This document shows positions 1 to 6,690 of a stretch of DNA of 8,243 nt, piece by piece; positions within the stretch are counted from its first letter, which is position 1; the number at the start of each line of letters is the position of its first letter. The stretch spans positions 1 through 8,243 of the forward strand of contig WFXI01000094.1 in NCBI GenBank assembly GCA_015490675.1. Direction: 5' to 3'. This DNA comes from Hydrogenothermaceae bacterium (GTDB lineage Bacteria; Aquificota; Aquificia; Aquificales; Hydrogenothermaceae). Under the pieces are notes generated by a model that was not told where the DNA came from, did not search any database, and was given only the letters and a program-made list of their open reading frames with translations. Made by a program: the position numbers and the translations under genes.

Positions 1-1310
1 GTATAGCAATTGTTGAAAAAGACAAATTAGGTGGAAACTGTTTAAACAGAGCTTGTATTCCAACTAAATATTTACGAACTGGTGCACATTTAGTAGAGAA
101 AATTAAAGATTTTCCTAAGTATGGAATTAAAATAGATAGTTTTTCCATAGATTATTCTCAGGCCTGGAATTACAAAGAACAAACAATAAAATTTTTGAGA
201 AAAAGTTTATTAAATCTCCTAAAAAGTAAAAAAGTTCCCCTATTTAAGGGTGAAGGCTTTATTATCGATAAAAATAAAGTTTTAGTAAAAAAATCTGATG
301 GTTCAAAAGAAGTAATAGAAGGTAAACATGTAATCATATCCACTGGTTCAATTCCTTCATCTTTAGGAAATATAAAATCTGATGGTGAATTTATAATAAC
401 TACTGAAGATTATATGGATAAGTTACAAGTTTTACCTGAAAGTGTTCTTGTTATTGGTGGTGGTGTAGCTGGTTGTGAACTTTCTTATATAATGGCTAAG
501 TATGGTGTTAAAGTTTATATAGTTGAGTTAAAAGAAAGACTACTGGCTTCTGATATTATTTCTCCAGAAGTTTCTAAATTTATTCAAAGAAAATTAAAAA
601 GTACAGGTGTTGATGTATTTTTAGAAACAACTGTAGAAAGTTATGAAATTAAGGATAATAAGGTTATAGTTAAATTATCAAATGGAAAAGTTTTAGAGAT
701 AGATAAAATTTTATTATCTGTTGGTAGAAAACCTAATTCTAATATTGATGAAATAGGAATAGAAAAAGACGAAAGAGGATTTATAAAAGTTAATGAGTAT
801 CTGCAAACAAATTATGAAAATATTTATGCTATTGGAGATGTGATTAATTCTCCTATGCTTGCACATGTGGCACAGTATGAAGCAAAAGTGGCTATGCATA
901 ATATTTTAAATCCTAACTCTAAAGTATCTGTTGATTATTCTTTAGTTCCATATGCAATTTTTAGTGTTTTGGAGATAGCTTCTGTTGGTGAAAATGAAAT
1001 AGCTACAGAAAAAAAGGGTATAGAGGTAGAAACTGGATATTATCCATTTATGTATAATGAAAAGGCTGTTGATGAAATGGAAAATGAAGGCTTTGTAAAA
1101 CTTATATTTAATAAAAAAACAAAAAAACTTATTGGTGGGTATATAGTTGGAATAGGGGCTTCTGAATTAATTCATGAAATTGCTTTAATGGTAAAATCTG
1201 GTTTTACAGCTAAAGAAGTTCACGAATTTATTTATTTTCATCCTTCTTTAAGTGAAATTTTTACCTATGCCAGTTATGATATAGCTGCAGGAAAACTTTT
1301 TAAAAACTAA
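1..1310 (+). CDS. lpdA: Dihydrolipoamide dehydrogenase-type flavoprotein (class I disulfide reductase), 5' end missing
   Basis: The frame is open from base 3 to the TAA at 1308-1310, giving 435 visible residues. The gene enters from the left, and a TTG at 195 is internal to it. Visible residues 10-22 carry the redox-active disulfide motif GGNCLNRACIPTK (Cys13, Cys18). In the family this lies about 45 residues from the N terminus, so roughly 30 residues with the FAD-binding GxGxxG are probably outside the window. A second Rossmann motif, GGGVAGCE, begins near residue 152. It is followed by an acidic residue after the second strand (VYIVE, Glu about 175), which fits NAD rather than NADP. The second FAD motif reads YAIGDV. 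The C-terminal dimerisation domain ends with HPSLSE, whose His413 and Glu418 match the catalytic His-Glu pair. These enzymes reoxidise dihydrolipoyl groups of 2-oxoacid dehydrogenase or glycine cleavage complexes in the cytoplasm. A mercuric reductase or transhydrogenase is less likely because of the His-Glu pair and the absence of a C-terminal Cys pair. Gly codons favour GGT, unlike murE. Confidence 0.85.
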   Translation, partial: IAIVEKDKLGGNCLNRACIPTKYLRTGAHLVEKIKDFPKYGIKIDSFSIDYSQAWNYKEQTIKFLRKSLLNLLKSKKVPLFKGEGFIIDKNKVLVKKSDGSKEVIEGKHVIISTGSIPSSLGNIKSDGEFIITTEDYMDKLQVLPESVLVIGGGVAGCELSYIMAKYGVKVYIVELKERLLASDIISPEVSKFIQRKLKSTGVDVFLETTVESYEIKDNKVIVKLSNGKVLEIDKILLSVGRKPNSNIDEIGIEKDERGFIKVNEYLQTNYENIYAIGDVINSPMLAHVAQYEAKVAMHNILNPNSKVSVDYSLVPYAIFSVLEIASVGENEIATEKKGIEVETGYYPFMYNEKAVDEMENEGFVKLIFNKKTKKLIGGYIVGIGASELIHEIALMVKSGFTAKEVHEFIYFHPSLSEIFTYASYDIAAGKLFKN

Positions 1311-1741
1311 TCTAATTCAATAACAGGTATAAGTTTTTCATTCATTATTTTTACAAGCTTTGCATATAAATCTTCTGCCTTTGTTCCATCTTCTGGAAAG
1401 CTAGCTATACCTTCTATTATTTCAAAATCAAATTTGGATTTAATTCTGTCTATACTTACCTTAGCTCCTTCTCTTGTTGTATCAGGATAGAAAAGAAATA
1501 TGAAATCTTCTTCTACTGAAGAAACAACATCTGCAGACCTAATATTGCCTCTAATTAGGAATGCTATTTCATTTTCGCTTAAATCTGATTCTTTGTACTT
1601 TTTTGCCAGATTAGGAGCATATAAAAATGCTATGGAGAATGCCTCCGAATGTCTGTATCTTTTTATTCTTTCAATTTCAATTTCAACAAGAGCTCTAAAT
1701 ACTTCAAAATCATAAATGTGATTTTTTAGTTTTTTATCCAA
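1307..1741 (-). CDS. Degenerate GGDEF-fold protein, probably catalytically inactive
   Basis: This 144-residue soluble protein looks like a lone GGDEF (diguanylate cyclase) domain without its catalytic site. The fold is suggested by IERIKRYRHSEAFSIAFLY (residues 23-41), IRSADVV (67-73), FLFYPDTTREGAKVSIDRIKSKF (82-104) and EGIASFPEDG (110-119), which match the order of conserved blocks in the family. An ungapped alignment puts EEDFI (77-81) where GGDEF should be, and YAP (41-43) replaces the metal-binding DxD. Making cyclic di-GMP is therefore unlikely; a binding or regulatory role is inference. The start is TTG at 1739-1741, chosen because an in-frame stop lies two codons upstream and AGGGGAG sits 7 nt before it. 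The gene overlaps the metK stop by 8 bp, so it is probably translated by coupling and is the last gene of the ilvD operon. No signal peptide or membrane segment is visible. The fold assignment is by eye. Confidence 0.7.
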   Translation of the reverse strand: MDKKLKNHIYDFEVFRALVEIEIERIKRYRHSEAFSIAFLYAPNLAKKYKESDLSENEIAFLIRGNIRSADVVSSVEEDFIFLFYPDTTREGAKVSIDRIKSKFDFEIIEGIASFPEDGTKAEDLYAKLVKIMNEKLIPVIELD

Positions 1742-2864
1742 TTTTTAACTCCCCTAATATATTTTTATCTAGTTCTTCCCATTTATAAATATCTTCGGAT
1801 TTTCCAAAATGTCCATAAATTGAAGTCCCCCTATAAATAGGCTTTCTTAAATCTAAAGTTTCTATTATTCCTGTTGTTGAAATATCAAATATTTCTTTGA
1901 CTTTCTCTATTAGTTTATATTTATCTATATTTGTGTCAGTTATTATATCAATAGATACTGGATAATTTCCACCAATTATATAAACCATTTCAACTTTACA
2001 TTTGTTACATATTCCAGAAGCAACAATATGTTTAGCTATGTACCTGGCCATATATGATGCAGAGCGGTCAATTTTTGTTGGGTCTTTTCCTGAAAATGCA
2101 CTTCCTCCAGATGGTGCAGAGGTTCCATATGCATCTGCTATTGTTTTTCTTCCTGTTAGTCCTGTATCTGCCATAGGACCACCAATAATAAACCTTCCTA
2201 TTGGATTAATTATTATTTGGGTTTTATCTGTTAATAGGTTTCCAGGAACGACTTTTTTGATAACTTCTTCAATAACTGCTTCTTTTAGTTTATCCTGAGA
2301 TACATATGGTTCGTGCTGGACTAAAACTGTAATACTATCTATATGCACTGGTTTGTTGTTTTTATAGCTAACAGTAACTATTGATTTCCCATCTGGTCTA
2401 AAGAAATCTATTACATCATCTTTTCTTAGTGAATCAATCTTTCTAACAATGTTATTTGCTATGTTACACGGCAATGGCATATAGTTTTCTGTTTCATTTG
2501 TTGCAAAGCCTACAACAATACTTGTATCTCCTGCAGAATTTGACGGAAGACCAATAGCAAGCTCAGGGCTTTGGTCATTAATAGTTGTTATTACTCCTGC
2601 TGTGTATCCATCAAAACCGTATTCTGGTTTTATATATCCAATATCGATTAAAACATTCCTTGCAATATTTGGAATATCTACATATGTATCTGTAGAAATT
2701 TCACCAGCTACATAGATAAGACCTGTTGTTATTAAAGTTTCTATAGATGTTTTACAATAAGGGTCTTTTTTTATAAGTTCATCTAAAATAGCATCTGATA
2801 TTTGGTCAGCTATCTTGTCTGGATGTCCTTGGCAAACGGCTTCAGCACTATGAATGTATCTCAT
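1734..2864 (-). CDS. metK: S-adenosylmethionine synthetase
   Basis: This cytoplasmic enzyme makes S-adenosylmethionine from methionine and ATP. The 376-residue length is normal for the family. The N-terminal block GHPDKIADQISDAILDE (13-29) holds the catalytic His14, Asp16 and Lys17. INPIGRFIIGGP (219-230), DTGLTGRK (233-240, matching the E. coli Asp238/Arg244/Lys245 block) and SGKDPTKIDRSASYMARY (258-275) are all present. Two normally invariant stretches differ. The hexapeptide GAGDQG is SAGDTS (110-115), and the glycine-rich GGGAFSGKD loop reads GGSAFSGKD (253-261). The remaining substrate residues are kept, so I expect an active but divergent MetK. The ATG at 2862-2864 directly abuts the upstream TAA, and GGAG stands 6 nt before it. 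The stop overlaps the next gene by 8 bp. It is the third gene of the ilvD operon, and no SAM riboswitch is apparent ahead of it. Confidence 0.95.
   Translation of the reverse strand: MRYIHSAEAVCQGHPDKIADQISDAILDELIKKDPYCKTSIETLITTGLIYVAGEISTDTYVDIPNIARNVLIDIGYIKPEYGFDGYTAGVITTINDQSPELAIGLPSNSAGDTSIVVGFATNETENYMPLPCNIANNIVRKIDSLRKDDVIDFFRPDGKSIVTVSYKNNKPVHIDSITVLVQHEPYVSQDKLKEAVIEEVIKKVVPGNLLTDKTQIIINPIGRFIIGGPMADTGLTGRKTIADAYGTSAPSGGSAFSGKDPTKIDRSASYMARYIAKHIVASGICNKCKVEMVYIIGGNYPVSIDIITDTNIDKYKLIEKVKEIFDISTTGIIETLDLRKPIYRGTSIYGHFGKSEDIYKWEELDKNILGELKIG
1749..1755 (-). promoter_or_regulatory. Ribosome binding site inside metK for the TTG-started downstream gene
   Basis: On the minus strand AGGGGAG stands 7 nt upstream of the TTG at 1741, within the last codons of metK. 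It is the strongest Shine-Dalgarno match in this operon and decides the unusual TTG start. The start TTG and the metK stop overlap as TTGGATAA. Confidence 0.75.
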
Positions 2865-3410
2865 TTATTGCTCCATTATTTCTTTTATACTTGCTTTTAA
2901 GTTGTCATACCAGATGAATTTTTCATTAAATTTATAGACTTTTATTTCATTTTTTCCAGTTTCATAAATATAAACCTTTTCAATGCTAGGTTCTACAACA
3001 ATTACCTTTTTTACTCCAGTTTTTAGATAATCATCTACTTTCTCTTGAATTTCATCAAAAGTGTTTGAAGGAGATACAATTTCTACAACTAAATCAGGAG
3101 CTTTTTCTAAAATACCTTTAGGTTTTTGGGGATAGGTTTCTTTAGATATAAAAACTACATCTCCAGCTCTTATTCGAAGGGGAGATTTTTGTATTAGTAT
3201 TCCTATCTCACCTGTTCCTGTATAGCCTTTATCTTTTAAATTTTTGTGCAGAAAAATGGCTATTAGTGTTTCTAAATTTCCATGTTCAAAACCTGTAGGA
3301 GACAATTCTATAATCCTCCCATCTATAACCTCATAAAGTCCATCAGGTAGTTTGTTAATTTCTTCGTATGTGTAAACTTTTTCTTTCTCTAAAACACTAT
3401 TTACAGTCAT
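2865..3410 (-). CDS. Uma2-family (DUF820) putative endonuclease-fold protein
   Basis: This 181-residue protein has the block pattern of the Uma2/DUF820 family, which adopts a PD-(D/E)xK nuclease fold. The blocks are YEVIDGRIIELSP (26-38), RAGDVVFIS (81-89; most members have RxPDV), APDLVVEIVSPSN (104-116), then K124 and Y128 followed by GV (132-133) and VVEP (138-141). Asp84, Glu110 and Lys124 are the likely active-site set, so it does not look decayed. The family is widespread and often multicopy, for example in cyanobacteria, and its biological role is not settled. No membrane segment or partner toxin or antitoxin is visible. The ATG at 3408-3410 lies inside the end of ilvD (14-bp overlap). 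No nearer alternative start is seen, and an AAGGGG about 12 nt upstream is a distant Shine-Dalgarno candidate. The TAA abuts the metK ATG, so it is embedded in a housekeeping operon. Confidence 0.88.
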   Translation of the reverse strand: MTVNSVLEKEKVYTYEEINKLPDGLYEVIDGRIIELSPTGFEHGNLETLIAIFLHKNLKDKGYTGTGEIGILIQKSPLRIRAGDVVFISKETYPQKPKGILEKAPDLVVEIVSPSNTFDEIQEKVDDYLKTGVKKVIVVEPSIEKVYIYETGKNEIKVYKFNEKFIWYDNLKASIKEIMEQ

Positions 3411-5070
3411 CTTCTAGGATAGCCCCTTTGTTTGCAGATGTTACTAATGCAGAGTATCTTCTGAGCCATCTGCTTTTAATTTCTTTTTTCTTTGGTTTAA
3501 ATTCTTTCATTCTTCTTTCAAATTCTTCTTCTGAAATTAAAAGTTCTATTTTTCTATTTGGAATATCTATTAATATTTCATCTCCATCCTGTATAATCCC
3601 AATTGGTCCACCTGCTGCTGCTTCAGGAGAAATATGTCCTATACATGCACCTCTTGTCGCACCTGAAAATCTTCCATCAGTAATAAGTGAAACTTTATCT
3701 CCTAAGCCCATTCCCATTATTGCAGAAGTTGGAGAAAGCATTTCTCTCATTCCAGGACCGCCTTTTGGACCTTCGTACCTTATTACTACAACATCTCCAG
3801 CTTTTACCTTGCCTCCTGTAATACCTGCAATAGCTTCTTCTTCACTGTCAAAACAAACTGCTTTACCTCTATGAACCATTATTTTAGGGTCGACAGCAGC
3901 AGCTTTTACAACTCCACCGTAAGGTGCTATGTTTCCAAATAAAACTGCAAGTCCTCCTTTTTCACTATAAGGATTGTCTATTGGTCTAATTACATTAGGG
4001 TCTTTTATTTCTGCATTTTCTATATTTTCGCCTAATGTTTTTAATGTGACTGTTGGTCTATCTAAATGAAGTAATCCTTTTTTAGATAACTCTTTTAAGA
4101 TAGCACTTATTCCTCCAGCTCTGTCTAAGTCTTCTATGTGGTATTGAGAAGCAGGAGCGAGTTTACAAAGGGTAGGGGTTCTATCTGATATTTTATCTAT
4201 TTCAGCCACGTCAAAATCTATTCCAGCCTCATATGCAATTGCAAGTAGGTGTAAAACTGTGTTAGATGACCCCCCCATAGCAATATCTAAAGTAAATGCA
4301 TTTTCTATTGCTTCTCTATTTACAATATCTTTAAATTTAAGGTCTTGTTTTACAAGTTCTATTATTTGTTTTCCTGCCTGTCTTGCTAATTCCTGTCTTC
4401 TTGGGTCAACTGCAAGGATTGAGCCATTTCCTGGTAAAGCCACGCCTAAAGCTTCCATTAAACAGTTCATAGAGTTTGCTGTAAACATTCCAGAGCAAGA
4501 ACCACAGGTTGGACATGCATTTTGTTCTATTACTTTAAGCTCTGTTTCATCTATTAATCCTTTTTTATATGCACCGACAGCCTCAAATGCAGATGCTAAA
4601 TCTATAGGAGTTCCATCTGGTTTATGACCGGCAGCCATAGCACCACCAGAAACAAATATTGTAGGGATGTTTAATCTTGCAGCTGCCATTAGCATTCCAG
4701 GGACAATTTTATCGCAGTTTGGAATACAAACAAGTCCATCAAGTTTATGAGCTTCTACTACAGTTTCTACACTATCAGCAATTAATTCCCTACTTGGAAG
4801 GGAATAATGCATTCCAGAGTGTCCCATTGCAATACCATCATCAACACCAATCACATTAAATTCAAAAGGAACACCACCAGCTTCTCTAATTGCTTCCTTT
4901 ACAATTTGAGCAAATTCTCTTAAATGAACATGTCCGGGGATTATATCTATATAAGAGTTTGCTATTCCTATAAATGGTTTTCCAAAATCTTCTTCTGTTA
5001 ATCCACAAGCTCTAAATAAACTTCTATGTGGAGCTCTTTCAACACCTTTTTTAACTATATCACTTCTCAT
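3397..5070 (-). CDS. ilvD: Dihydroxy-acid dehydratase
   Basis: This is the third common enzyme of valine and isoleucine synthesis (also feeding leucine and pantothenate). It dehydrates 2,3-dihydroxy acids to 2-oxo acids with an iron-sulfur cluster and Mg2+. Its 557 residues match the usual bacterial length. The first family signature is NCDKIVPGMLMA (118-129), with Cys119 as a probable cluster ligand and Lys121 as the Lys that is carbamylated in characterised relatives. CPTCGSCSG (186-194) contains the second cluster cysteine, probably Cys192. The second signature is SLITDGRFSGAT near the C terminus. At 45-50 it reads PGHVHL, like the oxygen-sensitive E. coli enzyme, not the PCNMHL of [2Fe-2S] members, so the third ligand Cys is absent there. 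The ATG at 5068-5070 has AGAGG 7 nt upstream. It heads the four-gene minus-strand operon and faces murE across 90 bp. A run of seven G in the sense strand (4270-4276) encodes part of MGGS; the frame is intact. Confidence 0.97.
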   Translation of the reverse strand: MRSDIVKKGVERAPHRSLFRACGLTEEDFGKPFIGIANSYIDIIPGHVHLREFAQIVKEAIREAGGVPFEFNVIGVDDGIAMGHSGMHYSLPSRELIADSVETVVEAHKLDGLVCIPNCDKIVPGMLMAAARLNIPTIFVSGGAMAAGHKPDGTPIDLASAFEAVGAYKKGLIDETELKVIEQNACPTCGSCSGMFTANSMNCLMEALGVALPGNGSILAVDPRRQELARQAGKQIIELVKQDLKFKDIVNREAIENAFTLDIAMGGSSNTVLHLLAIAYEAGIDFDVAEIDKISDRTPTLCKLAPASQYHIEDLDRAGGISAILKELSKKGLLHLDRPTVTLKTLGENIENAEIKDPNVIRPIDNPYSEKGGLAVLFGNIAPYGGVVKAAAVDPKIMVHRGKAVCFDSEEEAIAGITGGKVKAGDVVVIRYEGPKGGPGMREMLSPTSAIMGMGLGDKVSLITDGRFSGATRGACIGHISPEAAAGGPIGIIQDGDEILIDIPNRKIELLISEEEFERRMKEFKPKKKEIKSRWLRRYSALVTSANKGAILEDDCK

Positions 5071-5084
5071 TTATTAACCTCTTT

Positions 5085-5118
5085 TTGCGAAAAATTTATA
5101 GTGTAAACATACTATATT
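5085..5118 (+). promoter_or_regulatory. murE: Weak candidate promoter for murE
   Basis: A murE promoter must lie between 5071 and 5160 if the gene is not read from elsewhere, since its neighbour is divergent. TTGCGA (5085-5090) and CATACT (5108-5113) have a 17-nt spacing. A better -10, TATATT at 5113-5118, has no -35 at the right distance. The murE ribosome site AGGGG is at 5152-5156, only 4 nt from the ATG. Confidence 0.25.
5097..5116. repeat. Short inverted repeat in the ilvD/murE divergent promoter region
   Basis: TATAGT at 5097-5102 and its reverse complement ACTATA at 5111-5116 flank an 8-nt spacer. The element overlaps the candidate ilvD -10 box and lies in the only intergenic space serving both ilvD and murE. 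It could be an operator, but six A/T-rich base pairs can arise by chance. Confidence 0.35.
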
Positions 5119-5134
5119 GGTGTATATTTTTCAA
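5106..5134 (-). promoter_or_regulatory. Candidate sigma70-type promoter for the ilvD operon
   Basis: On the minus strand TTGAAA (5134 to 5129) is followed after 17 nt by TATGTT (5111 to 5106). Transcription would begin near 5099, leaving a leader of about 30 nt that contains the AGAGG ribosome binding site at 5078-5082. An alternative -10, TATAAA at 5100 to 5095, lacks a good -35. In DNA this AT-rich such matches arise by chance, so confidence is limited. Confidence 0.45.
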
Positions 5135-5160
5135 GAAAATGTTTAAGTGTTAGGGGAAAT

Positions 5161-6648
5161 ATGAAAAATATTTATAAACTGTTAAACGAAGAAGTTAAAC
5201 TTTTAAAAAGCTCTAGTTTAAAAAATCCTTATATTACTGGTGTTTACAACAATACAAAGAAACTAAAAACATCTTCACTTTTTGTAGCAATTAAGGGAAC
5301 AAAGTTAGATGGTCATAAATTTTATAAAGATGCTTTAAAAAAAGGAGCAAAAGCTATTTTAATTCAAGATAAATACTATTTTCATAAACTGAAAAATTTA
5401 GATGTTTATGTTTTATACTCTCAAAATACTCGGAAAGCTCAGGCAATTATTGCAAATAAATTTTATAATCAACCTTCAAAAGCTTTAAAGATTTTTGGAA
5501 TAACAGGAACAAATGGAAAAACAACAACTTCTAATTTGATACTTCAGTACTTATCTATGCTTGGAGAACCAACAGGATTAATAGGAACTATATGGTATAG
5601 ATTTAAGGACACAATTTTTGATGCAGGTAGGACGACCCCTGATGCAATAGAATGGCAAAGACTTTTGTATTTAATGAAGCAAAAGGGGGCTAAGTATGTA
5701 GTTTCTGAAGTCTCATCGCACGCCATAGAGCAATATAGGGTTTATGGAACTATTTTTGATGGTTGTATATTCACCAACTTAACACAAGACCATTTGGATT
5801 ATCATCTAAACATGGAAAATTATTTTCAGGCGAAAAGAAAGCTTTTTACATACACATACCAAATAAATAAGAATGCGGTTTTTTCTTTTAATGTAGATGA
5901 TTTTTATGGACTAAGGTTATATAAAGAATTTAAAGACAAAATAAGAGCAATATCTTACGGAAAATTTAGTGAAGAATTTAAGATAAAAAATTTTGAAACT
6001 TCTATGGAAGGTAGTTTCTTTGAATTTGAAATTTTTGGCAAAACTTATTCTCTTTTTTCAAAATTAAGAGGCGATTTTAATATTTATAACATAGCAGGAG
6101 CTTTTTCCTTTTTGCTTGCTTATGGGATAGATTTAGATTTTTTACTTGAGGCTACACCAAAACTTGAACCAATTAGAGGAAGATACGAAATTGTTCCAGC
6201 AAAAGATTTTTTAGTAATAAATGACTATGCACATACACCAGATGCACTTGAAAATATTTTAAGAAGTTTAAAGAAGATAAAAAGAAACAGGATAATTATT
6301 GTTTTTGGTGCTGGAGGAGATAGAGATAAGACAAAACGACCAAAAATGGGAAAAATAGCAGAGGAGTATGCAGATATAATAATCCTAACTTCAGATAACC
6401 CTCGCTCAGAAGACCCTAAAGATATAATCGAAGATATTAAATCAGGAATGGAAATGAAAAAGACAACTTTGGAAATTATAGATAGAGAAGAAGCAATAAA
6501 AGAAGCTGTAAAAATGGCAAAACCTGATGATATTGTTTTAATTGCAGGAAAGGGGCACGAAACATATCAAATCATTGGAGACAAGATATATCATTTTGAT
6601 GATTCAGATGTAGCAAAGAAGTATTTATCAAAGTTTGAAAAGGTTTAA
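5161..6648 (+). CDS. murE: UDP-N-acetylmuramoyl-tripeptide synthetase, meso-diaminopimelate type
   Basis: This cytoplasmic Mur ligase adds the third stem-peptide residue to UDP-MurNAc-L-Ala-D-Glu using ATP. Its 495 residues have the usual three-domain order. The N-terminal UDP-binding domain includes LFVAIKGTKLDGHKF (40-54). The P-loop is GITGTNGKTTT (113-123, Lys120). TTPDA (158-162), SEVSSHA (182-188) and NLTQDHLDYH (206-215) follow, with the probable carbamylated Lys225 in AKRKLF. The C-terminal domain has NDYAHTPDALE (354-364) and FGAGGDRDKTKRP (382-394). DNPRSEDP (412-419) together with GKGHE (463-467) is the signature of enzymes that select meso-diaminopimelate, as in Gram-negatives; lysine-type enzymes lack the Arg. 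The usual N-terminal DSR is NTK (31-33), a conservative change. The ATG has AGGGG 4 nt upstream. It is divergent from ilvD and followed 48 bp later by a separately promoted tetR, so it may be transcribed alone. Confidence 0.96.
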   Translation: MKNIYKLLNEEVKLLKSSSLKNPYITGVYNNTKKLKTSSLFVAIKGTKLDGHKFYKDALKKGAKAILIQDKYYFHKLKNLDVYVLYSQNTRKAQAIIANKFYNQPSKALKIFGITGTNGKTTTSNLILQYLSMLGEPTGLIGTIWYRFKDTIFDAGRTTPDAIEWQRLLYLMKQKGAKYVVSEVSSHAIEQYRVYGTIFDGCIFTNLTQDHLDYHLNMENYFQAKRKLFTYTYQINKNAVFSFNVDDFYGLRLYKEFKDKIRAISYGKFSEEFKIKNFETSMEGSFFEFEIFGKTYSLFSKLRGDFNIYNIAGAFSFLLAYGIDLDFLLEATPKLEPIRGRYEIVPAKDFLVINDYAHTPDALENILRSLKKIKRNRIIIVFGAGGDRDKTKRPKMGKIAEEYADIIILTSDNPRSEDPKDIIEDIKSGMEMKKTTLEIIDREEAIKEAVKMAKPDDIVLIAGKGHETYQIIGDKIYHFDDSDVAKKYLSKFEKV

Positions 6649-6659
6649 AAAATACACCC

Positions 6660-6689
6660 TTGAAATTTTTTGTGATTTTGTTATATTAT
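6660..6689 (+). promoter_or_regulatory. Promoter of tetR-tolC, probably giving a leaderless transcript
   Basis: TTGAAA at 6660-6665 is followed by TATATT at 6682-6687 (16-nt spacer) or TATTAT at 6684-6689 (18-nt spacer). It starts just after the murE stop. Either -10 places the start of transcription at about 6694-6697, at or within three bases of the tetR ATG at 6697, so there is no room for a 5' leader. No Shine-Dalgarno sequence precedes the ATG. Confidence 0.65.
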
Positions 6690-6690
6690 A

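Noticed and set aside
195..197. TTG as the start of the lpd gene
   Set aside because: The frame is open back to base 3 and encodes the redox-active GGNCLNRACIPTK motif, so the gene clearly begins before the window.
1665..1688. Short direct repeat (TTTCAA units) in the GGDEF-like gene
   Set aside because: It is the reverse strand of Glu-Ile-Glu-Ile-Glu codons in a helix and needs no repeat mechanism.
2840..2900. SAM riboswitch ahead of metK
   Set aside because: metK starts directly at the stop of the previous gene; there is no leader in which such an element could fold.
3368..3874. 168-codon open frame antisense to ilvD, and similar ones at 2002-2298, 4259-4627, 4677-4859, 1500-1715, 714-899 and 5544-5726
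   Set aside because: All lie opposite well-supported conserved genes, have no ribosome site or recognisable motif, and their composition mirrors the real coding strand.
6647..6671. AAAAAAT / ATTTTTT inverted repeat as a murE terminator
   Set aside because: The seven-pair stem is only A-T with an 11-nt loop, and its right arm is the spacer of the tetR promoter; such pairing is expected by chance here.
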